This document shows positions 56,435 to 64,000 of a stretch of DNA of 64,000 bases, one piece after another. The DNA comes from Palsa-504 sp963839095 (GTDB lineage: Bacteria > Actinomycetota > Actinomycetes > Streptosporangiales > Streptosporangiaceae): the NCBI GenBank assembly GCA_963839095.1, contig CAWIUF010000035.1, positions 62,001 to 126,000 on the forward strand. The letters run 5' to 3'. Position numbers and translations under genes: made by a program. Numbering within the stretch: position 1 is the stretch's first letter; each line of letters begins with the position of its first letter. Under the pieces are notes generated by a model that saw only the letters and a list, made by a program, of their open reading frames with translations, did no database searches and was not told where the DNA came from.

Positions 56435-56734
56435 CACGCATGAGGCCAGCCTTGGCTACGGCGCGAGCCAGTCCCGCAGGCGGGTCTCACACTCAGTGAT
56501 CTTGGCGTTTCCACGTACGCGCCCGCGGCGTACGCCAATGCTGATGGGGCGACATCGATGTCGTTTCTGGGAGTCGGGGCGGGTGACGAGCGGGGTACGT
56601 GGTGCGGATGTGGCGGCTGAGGTCGGAACCGGGCTCGTACCAGGCGCAGGCCGGGGGCGTGAGGCTCGGCGGGCGGGGCGCGAGGCTCGGCAGGTGGCAG
56701 GTGGCAGGTGGCAGGCTAGGCGGCCCTCAGGACG
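56435..56734. other. Intergenic region with short repeats
   Basis: About 300 bp. Contains GACATCGATGTCG (about 56542), a small palindrome resembling parts of the repeats near 47196, and a GGTGGCA triplication near 56690-56712. No gene supported. Confidence 0.5.
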
Positions 56735-57936
<1,202 letters not shown>

Positions 57937-57940
<4 letters not shown>

Positions 57941-58971
57941 GTCGTCGTCTCTCCTAGTTCGGCTCTGACCTGGGCGGCCCCGGCCACCATGGCCCGGAGC
58001 TTGCGCCTGGCTACGTCGGGCGCGAGGTGCCGCAGCCCGCAGTCGGGATTGATCATCAGGCGGTCGGCGGGCACGTACTCCAGCGCCCGCCTGATCCGGG
58101 AGGCGACCAGCTCGGGCGCCTCCACCTCGGGGTTCTTGACGTCGATCACGCCCAGGCCGAGCCACCGGTCCCAGTCGTACTGCTTGATCAGCCGCAGGTC
58201 ATCCAGGCCCTTACGAGCGAACTCGAGGACGATCTGGTCCACCCGGGCGGCCTTCACGGCCGGGAACAGGAAGTCGTAGTGGCCTTCGAAGGACGGGCGC
58301 GCGTACCGGTTGCCGTAACACACGTGCAGCGCCCAGGTGACGTTTACGTCTTCGGTGACGATGTTGACCGCCTCGACCGCGAGCTCGACCTGCTCGGGGT
58401 ACCCGGCCAGGAACGGCTCGTCGATCTGCAGCAGGTCGGCGCCGGCTTCCGCTAGCTGGCGGGCCTCGGCGTTGAGCCGCCGGGCCAGCGCGCGGACCAG
58501 GTCGCCGGGCTCGGCGTAGGCCTCGTCGCGGATCCGCCGGGACAGCGAGAACGGGCCGGTGAAGGAGAACTTCACCGGCCGGTCGGTGAGCTGGCGGGTG
58601 AACCGGAAGTCCGCCGCCAGGCCCAGGCTGGTGCTGCTGTCCGTGCCTTCCTTGTCACCGGCAAGCTCGGGCAGCGGCCGGGTGACCTCCGCGTCGTAGT
58701 AGTCGAAGTAGTCGGCCTTGGCGCGCTGCGGGATGTGCACCCCGGGGATCCGGGCCAGGAAGTAGTCGACGTCGTTGTCCCGGCGCAGCTCGCCGTCGGA
58801 GACGATGTCGATGCCGGCCAGCTCCTGGTCCTTGACCGCGGCCTTGATGGCCACCTCGTTGATCTCGGCCAGGTGCTGCGCGCTGATCCGGCGCTGGTAG
58901 TACTCGGTCTTCAGCCGCTCCAGCCATTCCGGCACCGAGTACGAGCCCACCACGGTGGTCGGGAGCAGCAT
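57937..58971 (-). CDS. Core-type cobalamin-independent-fold methionine synthase (MetE C-terminal domain only)
   Basis: ATG 58971 with GAGGGA. 344 residues: a single TIM-barrel corresponding to the C-terminal half of MetE. All four zinc-site residues are visible: His and Cys in ALHVCYGN, Glu in QIVLEFARKG, Cys in INPDCGLRH. VVGSYSVPEW and IDIVSDGELRRDNDVDYF also match. Short core-MetE proteins lack the folate-binding N-terminal domain and some use methylcobalamin or other donors. Lies between a methyltransferase-like gene (2-bp gap) and metK. Confidence 0.88.
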
Positions 58972-58973
58972 GT

Positions 58974-60404
58974 TCAGTCCCTCGCCTGGGCGGTCAGCGT
59001 GGTGATGTTGGAACCGGGCCGCTGCCGGAACGGCGTGTACTCGACCCCGAACCCGCGGCGGCTCGCGACCAGCTGCAGCAGCGGCCCGTTCACCCAGTTG
59101 ACCACGGACCCGTCGTACTTGCCCGGGCCGTAGAACCCGGTCCGGTACTGCTGGCTGCTGGTCAGGAACAGGTCGTGGCACTGCACCCGGCCGTACGGGT
59201 GGAGCAGGGGCAGCGTCCCGGTGAAGCTGCCGAGCGCGCCGTTGCTGACGTGCATCCTGACGTCGCCGTCCCCCTCGATCAGCGGGCGGAGGATCTCGCC
59301 GGTCAGCGTGGGCGTGATCTGGTAGCTGTCCAGGCCTTCCAGCGGGACGTAGCGTTCCCGCAGCCGGAGCGCCTCCCAGGTAGCCTGCCAGAACGCGACC
59401 GCCTGCCCGGGGTCGGCGCAGTTGCCCGGGGAGGCTTCGCTGAGCAGCTCGGGCCCGATCCGCAGCAGCCGGTCGATGAGCGTGACGAGCTCGTCGCGGC
59501 GGCAGCTGAGCTGGCGGGCGATCCGGTCGGCGTCGTCGTCGGCGAGGTAAGCCTGCGTCTCGACAAGGTAGGTACGTCCGTGGATGCTGGCCAGCTCGTC
59601 GGTGGGCAGGTTGTCGTACACGTTGGAGATGTAGACCAGGAAGGCCTTGCCGGCCAGGAAGCCGAGGGTGACGGACGGCCGGGTGGCCTCCACCACCAGC
59701 GCGCTGACCCGTTCGCTGTGGTGGGCCACGGCCTGCCGGGCCCGGTCGAGCACGTGCGGGGAGTAGTCGCCCATCAGGTAGCGGAGCCGGTGGTAGTACT
59801 CGCGCCCGTGCCTGCGGTCGAGCTGAAGGAACTCGTCGAGCCAGGTGCGGGCCTGGCTGCCGTTGCCGACGCCGAGCTCCAGGACGTACAGCTCCTCGGG
59901 CAGCGCGCGGCGCGCGGCGAGCTCGTCCCAGATCCGGAAGAGCTCCAGGATCAGCTCCCGGGCGGCCTCGGCGTTCCGCGCGTCGCTCTCGCCGCCGGGC
60001 AGCGACTGCTCGTACTCCCGGCCGGTGGCCTGCTCCCAGCCGGACAGCGCCTGCCAGTACAGCTGGTTGAACCGCCAGATGCAGCTGTCCCGGCCGGTGA
60101 CCCAGGGCTCCAGGGCCACGCCCGGCTGGTCCCCCGGCCCGCCGAGCGCCTGCTTGACGTGGGCCGGAAGGTCTATATCGGCGCAGCGGCGCAGGTCGAA
60201 GGCGATCTCGGTGTCGGTATCGCCGACCGGCCGGCCGACCACGGGCTCACGGAAGTTCTGCTTGTACTGGATCCAGTCGCAGACCACGCGGAGGCGGGCC
60301 AGGTCGGCGGGCGAGGTGCAGACCGCCTCCAGGATCGGGCCGACAGCCGCCCGGGCCGCGGCGGATTCCCGCAGCTTCCTGACCGGCCGCAGGTCAACGT
60401 CCAC
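58974..60404 (-). CDS. SAM-dependent methyltransferase-like protein (NDUFAF7/MidA-type fold suspected)
   Basis: 476 residues from GTG 60404, overlapping metF by 11 bp. A Rossmann-type motif YVLELGVGNGSQARTWLDEF (about residue 170) is followed by LMGDYSPHVLDRARQAV, where the Asp-Tyr-Ser-Pro resembles motif II/post-I of PF02636-type methyltransferases. N- and C-terminal parts are not recognised. Its place between metF and a methionine synthase suggests it uses or sets the AdoMet pool; the methyl acceptor is unknown. Confidence 0.6.
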   Translation of the reverse strand: MDVDLRPVRKLRESAAARAAVGPILEAVCTSPADLARLRVVCDWIQYKQNFREPVVGRPVGDTDTEIAFDLRRCADIDLPAHVKQALGGPGDQPGVALEPWVTGRDSCIWRFNQLYWQALSGWEQATGREYEQSLPGGESDARNAEAARELILELFRIWDELAARRALPEELYVLELGVGNGSQARTWLDEFLQLDRRHGREYYHRLRYLMGDYSPHVLDRARQAVAHHSERVSALVVEATRPSVTLGFLAGKAFLVYISNVYDNLPTDELASIHGRTYLVETQAYLADDDADRIARQLSCRRDELVTLIDRLLRIGPELLSEASPGNCADPGQAVAFWQATWEALRLRERYVPLEGLDSYQITPTLTGEILRPLIEGDGDVRMHVSNGALGSFTGTLPLLHPYGRVQCHDLFLTSSQQYRTGFYGPGKYDGSVVNWVNGPLLQLVASRRGFGVEYTPFRQRPGSNITTLTAQARD

Positions 60405-61305
60405 CGGGTACCGTCCGGACGCCCGCCTCGTCGAGGATGCCGGGTACCGCCTGCTCGTTGCCCGCCATGAACAGGTGCACCCCGGCCACGCCCTCGATCG
60501 CGCGCAGTTGCTGGATGGTCTCGGCGGCGAGCCGCGCGCCCTCGGCGGCCGTCTGGTCGGACGGGACCGCGCGGAGCCGGCGGTATACGTCGTCGGGCAC
60601 CGTCACGCCGGCCAGCTTGTCCCGGATGAAGTCCAGTCCCCCGCGGGACCTGACCGCGCCGACGCCGGCCAGGATGGAGCACCGCTCGTGCAGGCCGAGG
60701 TCGCGGACCTGCGCCATCCACTCGCCGAAGGCCGCGATATCGAAGACGAACTGGGTCTGCACGAACTGCGCCCCGGCGTCGACCTTCTGGCCCAGACGCG
60801 CGACCCCTTCTGGTGACGCGACCGGGTTGTCCACCGCGCCGAGGAAATACTCGGGCGGCGGGACCAGCTTGTTGCCGGTCAGCACGGCACCCTGGTCGCG
60901 CATGTGCCGCAGGGTCCAGAGCAGCTGGACGCTGTCCAGGTCGAAGACCGGCTTGGCCTCGGGATGATCACCGGACTTGGGGTGGTCCCCCGTCATCAGC
61001 AAGATGTTGCGGATGCCGAGCGCGGACGCGCCCAGAGCATCGGACTGGAGCGCGATCCGGTTACGGTCCCGGCAGGTCATCTGCATGACCGGCTCGAGCC
61101 CGGCGCCGAGCGTGGCCAGGCTGCCCGCCCAGCTGGCCATCCGCACGTTCGCGCCCTGGTTGTCGGTGACGTTGACCGCGTCGACCCAGTCCCGCAGCAG
61201 CGCGGCCGTCTCCGTTACCGAGGCCGTGCTGGCGCCGCGGGGCGGGCTGATCTCGGCGGTGATCGCGAAGGCGCCCGACGCCAGCCGGTCACTCAGGCCG
61301 CTCAT
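60394..61305 (-). CDS. metF: Methylenetetrahydrofolate reductase
   Basis: 303 residues, intact. EISPPRGASTASVTETAALL, VTDNQGANVRMASW, the FAD-binding NILLMTGDHP and VFDLDSVQLL, and FVQTQFVFDIAAFGEWM match MetF. It supplies 5-methyl-THF for methionine synthesis. First gene of a four-gene operon ending in metK. Confidence 0.93.
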   Translation of the reverse strand: MSGLSDRLASGAFAITAEISPPRGASTASVTETAALLRDWVDAVNVTDNQGANVRMASWAGSLATLGAGLEPVMQMTCRDRNRIALQSDALGASALGIRNILLMTGDHPKSGDHPEAKPVFDLDSVQLLWTLRHMRDQGAVLTGNKLVPPPEYFLGAVDNPVASPEGVARLGQKVDAGAQFVQTQFVFDIAAFGEWMAQVRDLGLHERCSILAGVGAVRSRGGLDFIRDKLAGVTVPDDVYRRLRAVPSDQTAAEGARLAAETIQQLRAIEGVAGVHLFMAGNEQAVPGILDEAGVRTVPGGR

Positions 61306-61668
61306 GCACCCCTCGCGACCCGCTGGCGGTTCCTGTTAGGGCCCATATCGCCAGTATCGCCGGTAGCAGCAGGCCGCAACCTCGCGGCCCGGGCGGTCAC
61401 TCGCCACCGGGCGGTCAAGGGGCCATCCGGGCGAACGCCAATTGCGCCCAGCGCTGGCTACAAATGCATTCCGTCCGGCTTTCGCGGATCACACCGCATC
61501 CCATGATCTATATGCTCGGCCCTGGCTGGCGCGAAAACAACGACGGGCGCCACAAGCTTCCTGCCAGCCCGTTGTGAGCAGCGACAACCTGGGCCGCGAT
61601 AATTCGCCGGAACTCTCTTGCTAATAGCCGACGAGCACAAGTTTCCCTGGCTGGATTTGTGGCCTGAC
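61306..61668. other. Intergenic region upstream of metF
   Basis: 363 bp between metF and the end of the DUF222 gene, both on the minus strand. The right half (61440-61668) is less GC-rich. I looked for SAM, SAH and cobalamin riboswitch cores on the minus strand and could not recognise one. No gene supported. Confidence 0.5.
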
Positions 61669-62229
61669 TCAGATTGCTATCGCGCTTATGGCCGTGGCCT
61701 GTGCGGCTGGGGCCAGCTGGGGACGCGGCCGGGACAGGGTGTAGATCCCGCCGAACACCTCGGCCAGGGCCTCCAGGTTCGCCCCGGTTTTCGCGGCCAC
61801 GATGAGGATCGCGTCCGCGGCCAGGCGGCAGTCTTCAGGGAGCTTGTCGGTCCAGCTGCAGATGGTCCGGGCCACCGGCTCGGACAGCAGGTGGCCCTCG
61901 GCCAGCGCCTGGGTGACCTGCGGGTGCGCGACGGCCCGGCGGACCCAGGCGGCGTGCCCGGTGGCAGCGCCGGCGGTGATGCCGGTCTCGCGGATCAGCC
62001 AGGCCCGCGGGCTGAAGCCGGCCGCGCCGGCCCGGCTGCTCTGGCTGCTCTGGCTGCTCTGGCCGGAGGCGAGCGCGCCGAGGACCGACGCGCGGGCCGC
62101 GGTCTCGATCGCGTGCAGCTGCTCCAGCACCCGCAGGCACTGCGCCTGGGTCTCGGCGGCCATCGCGGTCGCGTCCGCCGCGGCCAGGTATCCCATCGCG
62201 GACCGCAGCATCGCCAGCGCCTCGGGCAC
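61669..62229 (-). CDS. DUF222 protein, truncated (HNH endonuclease domain missing)
   Basis: 186 residues from GTG 62229. Helical DUF222 region: AMAAETQAQCLRVLEQLHAI, SPRAWLIRETGITAGAATGH, AWVRRAVAHPQVTQALAEGH, then DAILIVAAKTGANLEALAEV, after which the frame stops in a short unrelated tail. Family members are normally 400-500 residues with an HNH nuclease at the C-terminus, often multicopy in actinobacteria (13E12-like). Here that half is absent. A 9-bp repeat gives SSQSSQSS near residue 57. Likely a decayed or partial copy. Confidence 0.7.
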   Translation of the reverse strand: MPEALAMLRSAMGYLAAADATAMAAETQAQCLRVLEQLHAIETAARASVLGALASGQSSQSSQSSRAGAAGFSPRAWLIRETGITAGAATGHAAWVRRAVAHPQVTQALAEGHLLSEPVARTICSWTDKLPEDCRLAADAILIVAAKTGANLEALAEVFGGIYTLSRPRPQLAPAAQATAISAIAI

Positions 62230-62368
62230 GCTGCGCGGTGATGCTACCGGGTTCGTCGTGATATGCCACCTCCGCTAAGCTCAGCAACTAGTTCGATTCT
62301 AGTGGCTGGCTAGGACATTTTCCGGGCTAGCGAAACAGGGGGTGACCAGCTGTCACGGAAGGAGGACA

Positions 62369-62947
62369 ATGGGCGGTATGCGCCGTCGATTGTTGTTCCT
62401 GGCGCCGGCGGTGGCCTGTTTGACCCTGTCGGCCTGCACGGGCGGTACGGCGCCGCGCGCCGTCCAGGTCACCGCTTCGGCCTCGGCGGCCGGGCCGACC
62501 GGGAGTGCGGGCCGTCCGGTGGTGTTCTCCTGTGCCGACGAGTCCTTCATCGACGGCACGTTCCCGCAGGGAGCGCAGCCGGGTGACCTGGCCATCGGGC
62601 CGCTGATCATCGTAAACGGCCAGCGGGTGGCCACCGCTGACCCGGCCGGCTACGGGGAGCACGGAAGCTACAAGATCCCCTTTGTCGTGACCACCGGCGC
62701 GACGGTGACGGTCACGATCGACCCGCCGGCCCGCGGGCACGTCGTGATCTCCAACCCCTACGCGCCCGCCGGGGTGACCGCCGCTACCTACCGTTCCTGC
62801 CCGCGGGTGGCCGGGTTCTTCGCCCAGGGCTTCGCCTTTACCGGCGGTCAGAGCCGGGGCTGCGTGCCGCTCGACGTGAAGGTCGGCGATCAGCGGCGGG
62901 TACGGCACGTCACGCTGTCGCTGTTCGCCGGATCCTGCTCGAGTTAG
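62369..62947 (+). CDS. Hypothetical lipoprotein
   Basis: ATG 62369 follows AGGAGG closely; ATG 62378 is an alternative. About 192 residues: basic start, hydrophobic stretch and lipobox LTLSAC (Cys about residue 20), Ala/Thr linker, then a beta-rich domain (RPVVFSCADESFIDGTF to the end) with four Cys that could form two disulfides (VFSC, YRSC, RGC, GSC). No family recognised. Confidence 0.75.
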   Translation: MGGMRRRLLFLAPAVACLTLSACTGGTAPRAVQVTASASAAGPTGSAGRPVVFSCADESFIDGTFPQGAQPGDLAIGPLIIVNGQRVATADPAGYGEHGSYKIPFVVTTGATVTVTIDPPARGHVVISNPYAPAGVTAATYRSCPRVAGFFAQGFAFTGGQSRGCVPLDVKVGDQRRVRHVTLSLFAGSCSS

Positions 62948-62962
62948 CTGCAAACGGACTGG

Positions 62963-63817
62963 TCAGAGGTCGATGACCTGCCCCTCGGCGGCGACGGTGA
63001 CACCGGGATCGGCGGCGAAGCGGGCCGCCAGCAGGTCGAGCTCGTCGTCGGTCCGGTCCGGCTTGTGGTGGGCCAGCAGGACCTGCCCGGCGCCGGCCCG
63101 CCGGGCCAGGCTCACCGCGTAGTCCGCCGCCGGGTGGCCGAACGACGCCTGCGCCGCGACCTCGTCCGGACGCAGGAACGCGTCGTGGATCAGCAGGTCC
63201 GCGCCGGCCGCCAGGGCCAGCGCGTCGGGATGGTACTCACCCCAGCCCTCCGGGCCCGGCCCCAGCGCCGTCGGGCAGTGATCGGGGATGTAGGCCATCG
63301 CGGAGTGCCCGTCGCTGACCCGGTACCCGAATGTCCGGCCGCCCTTGTGCGGGACCTCGCGCGCTTCCACGGTGAACCCCTCGGCCTTGAAGGTGCCCGG
63401 CGCCACCGCGCCGAACGACCACTCCCCGCGCAGGCCGCGCGGGGTGATCGGGAAATGCGGCGGGGACATCCCCTCCGCCAGTACCTCCTCCGCACCTGCA
63501 CTCCCCTCTCGCCGGGACCCCTCCTGCTCGGGCAGCAGCAGGCTGACACGAGCGTCGTCGCGGTCGCCGCCGGCGAAGAACGGCAGCCCGTGAACGTGGT
63601 CCCAGTGCAGGTGCGTGAGGATGATGGTGCCGGCGAACGGCTCGCCGCGCAGCAGTCCGGTGACCCGGCGCAGGCCGGTGCCGGCGTCCAGGATCAGGCT
63701 TGGTGCCGCGGCGCCGTCCGGGGCGATCGCCACGCAGGAGGTGTGGCCGCCGTAGCGGACGAACTCGGCGCCCGGAGCGGGAGTCGAGCCACGTACGCCG
63801 CACAGGTAGATGCGCAC
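62963..63817 (-). CDS. MBL-fold metallo-hydrolase (RNase Z/phosphodiesterase-like)
   Basis: GTG 63817 with GAGG at six bases. About 284 residues: IYLCGVRGSTPAPGAEFVRY, metal motif LTHLHWDHVHGLPFF, late ligands AYIPDH, DLLIHDAF and LLAHHKPDRTDDEL. The GVRGSxP start is shared with cyclic-nucleotide phosphodiesterase-like MBL proteins. The upstream gene encodes a cyclic-nucleotide-binding domain, so a signalling link is possible (inference). Confidence 0.88.
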   Translation of the reverse strand: MRIYLCGVRGSTPAPGAEFVRYGGHTSCVAIAPDGAAAPSLILDAGTGLRRVTGLLRGEPFAGTIILTHLHWDHVHGLPFFAGGDRDDARVSLLLPEQEGSRREGSAGAEEVLAEGMSPPHFPITPRGLRGEWSFGAVAPGTFKAEGFTVEAREVPHKGGRTFGYRVSDGHSAMAYIPDHCPTALGPGPEGWGEYHPDALALAAGADLLIHDAFLRPDEVAAQASFGHPAADYAVSLARRAGAGQVLLAHHKPDRTDDELDLLAARFAADPGVTVAAEGQVIDL

Positions 63818-63819
63818 GC

Positions 63820-64000
63820 TCAGCCTCGCACGCCCTCTTCGCGCCGGTGCCCGGTGGACAGCTCGGCGAGATCGGACAGGTCGAGCTGCACGGCCGGGAC
63901 CGACGCGATCCGGCACTTGGTCACGGCCACCAGGGTAGACGTCCGGGTGCCGCCCTCCAGCGCGGCGCGCTCGCCGAGCATGGCCCCCGGCCCGTATTCC
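63820..64000 (-). CDS. Cyclic-nucleotide-binding domain protein, partial
   Basis: Runs off the right edge; the visible C-terminal 59 residues read GPGAMLGERAALEGGTRTST then LVAVTKCRIASVPA, the phosphate-binding cassette (GERAxLxGxxRT) of Crp/Fnr-type cNMP domains. The stop is 2 bp before the start of the MBL hydrolase, so the two are co-transcribed. Whether a DNA-binding or MBL/kinase domain lies upstream cannot be seen. Confidence 0.8.
   Translation of the reverse strand, partial: EYGPGAMLGERAALEGGTRTSTLVAVTKCRIASVPAVQLDLSDLAELSTGHRREEGVRG

Noticed and set aside
61306..61668. SAM, SAH or cobalamin riboswitch upstream of metF
   Set aside because: No recognisable core motif on the minus strand; left as unannotated intergenic sequence.

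Overview
The window is very GC-rich, with GTG/TTG starts, strong GC bias at third codon positions and many ATGA/GTGA gene overlaps. It encodes SARP (BTAD) regulators, a mycothiol-type DinB protein, PspC/LuxR two-component proteins, a LysM-Rpf-like muralytic protein and a homodimeric-type pyruvate dehydrogenase E1. Together these point to a filamentous actinomycete, perhaps near Streptosporangiales/Trebonia-like lineages; the exact taxon cannot be fixed from this sequence. About two dozen genes, including housekeeping ones (aceE, lpdA, livG, livF), change reading frame by one base, some at G/C homopolymers. I read this mainly as draft-assembly error and annotate those genes over their full span.

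Layout. 1-5.7 kb: the edge of a peptide export/maturation or natural-product locus (TlpA-like thioredoxin, ABC exporter, SARP-NB-ARC regulator, S26 signal peptidase, small SARP). 5.7-6.9 kb: divergent marR/dinB pair with two direct-repeat operators. 6.9-12.8 kb: N-methyl amino-compound catabolism divergon (GcvT-type FAD demethylase and choline-kinase-like kinase against APC permease and GntR/UTRA regulator) with two perfect GTCTAGAC operators. 13.1-13.6 kb: a 42-bp tandem repeat open on both strands. 13.7-18.9 kb: envelope-stress genes (DUF1707, PspC, PspC-histidine kinase plus LuxR regulator, DUF3618, holin-superfamily protein). 19.1-23.7 kb: a compact FtsK/EccC-like ATPase operon with four small helical proteins, two of them WXG-like. 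23.7-25.3 kb: a YefM-YoeB toxin-antitoxin pair with a 25-bp palindromic operator, abutting a restriction-system protein that appears to have lost its Mrr nuclease domain.

25.5-30.3 kb holds what I consider the most system-like undescribed locus: an Asn-rich secreted protein with CxxC motifs, a PqqD/M50/discoidin-type membrane metalloprotease, a small precursor-like protein with an LPEREALS motif, and a response regulator with two LuxR helix-turn-helix domains. 30.5-35.2 kb is a mix of single enzymes and regulators. 35.3-40.8 kb is the pyruvate dehydrogenase operon, followed by gamma-glutamyltransferase and RNase Z.

44.8-46.2 kb carries a short, editing-domain-less threonyl-tRNA synthetase preceded by a 16-codon leader with three consecutive Thr codons and a 12-bp GC terminator hairpin, which is a textbook layout for ribosome-mediated attenuation. 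46.2-47.1 kb: a winged-helix regulator and membrane protein with two matching palindromic operators. 47.3-53.9 kb: a PhoD-like phosphatase and a complete branched-chain amino-acid-type ABC importer. 55.3-56.4 kb: an HtrA-like protein whose catalytic His and Ser are both replaced. 56.7-61.3 kb: a methyl-cycle operon (MetF, a methyltransferase-like protein, core-type MetE, MetK). The right end holds a truncated DUF222 protein, a lipoprotein, a metallo-hydrolase and the end of a cyclic-nucleotide-binding protein.
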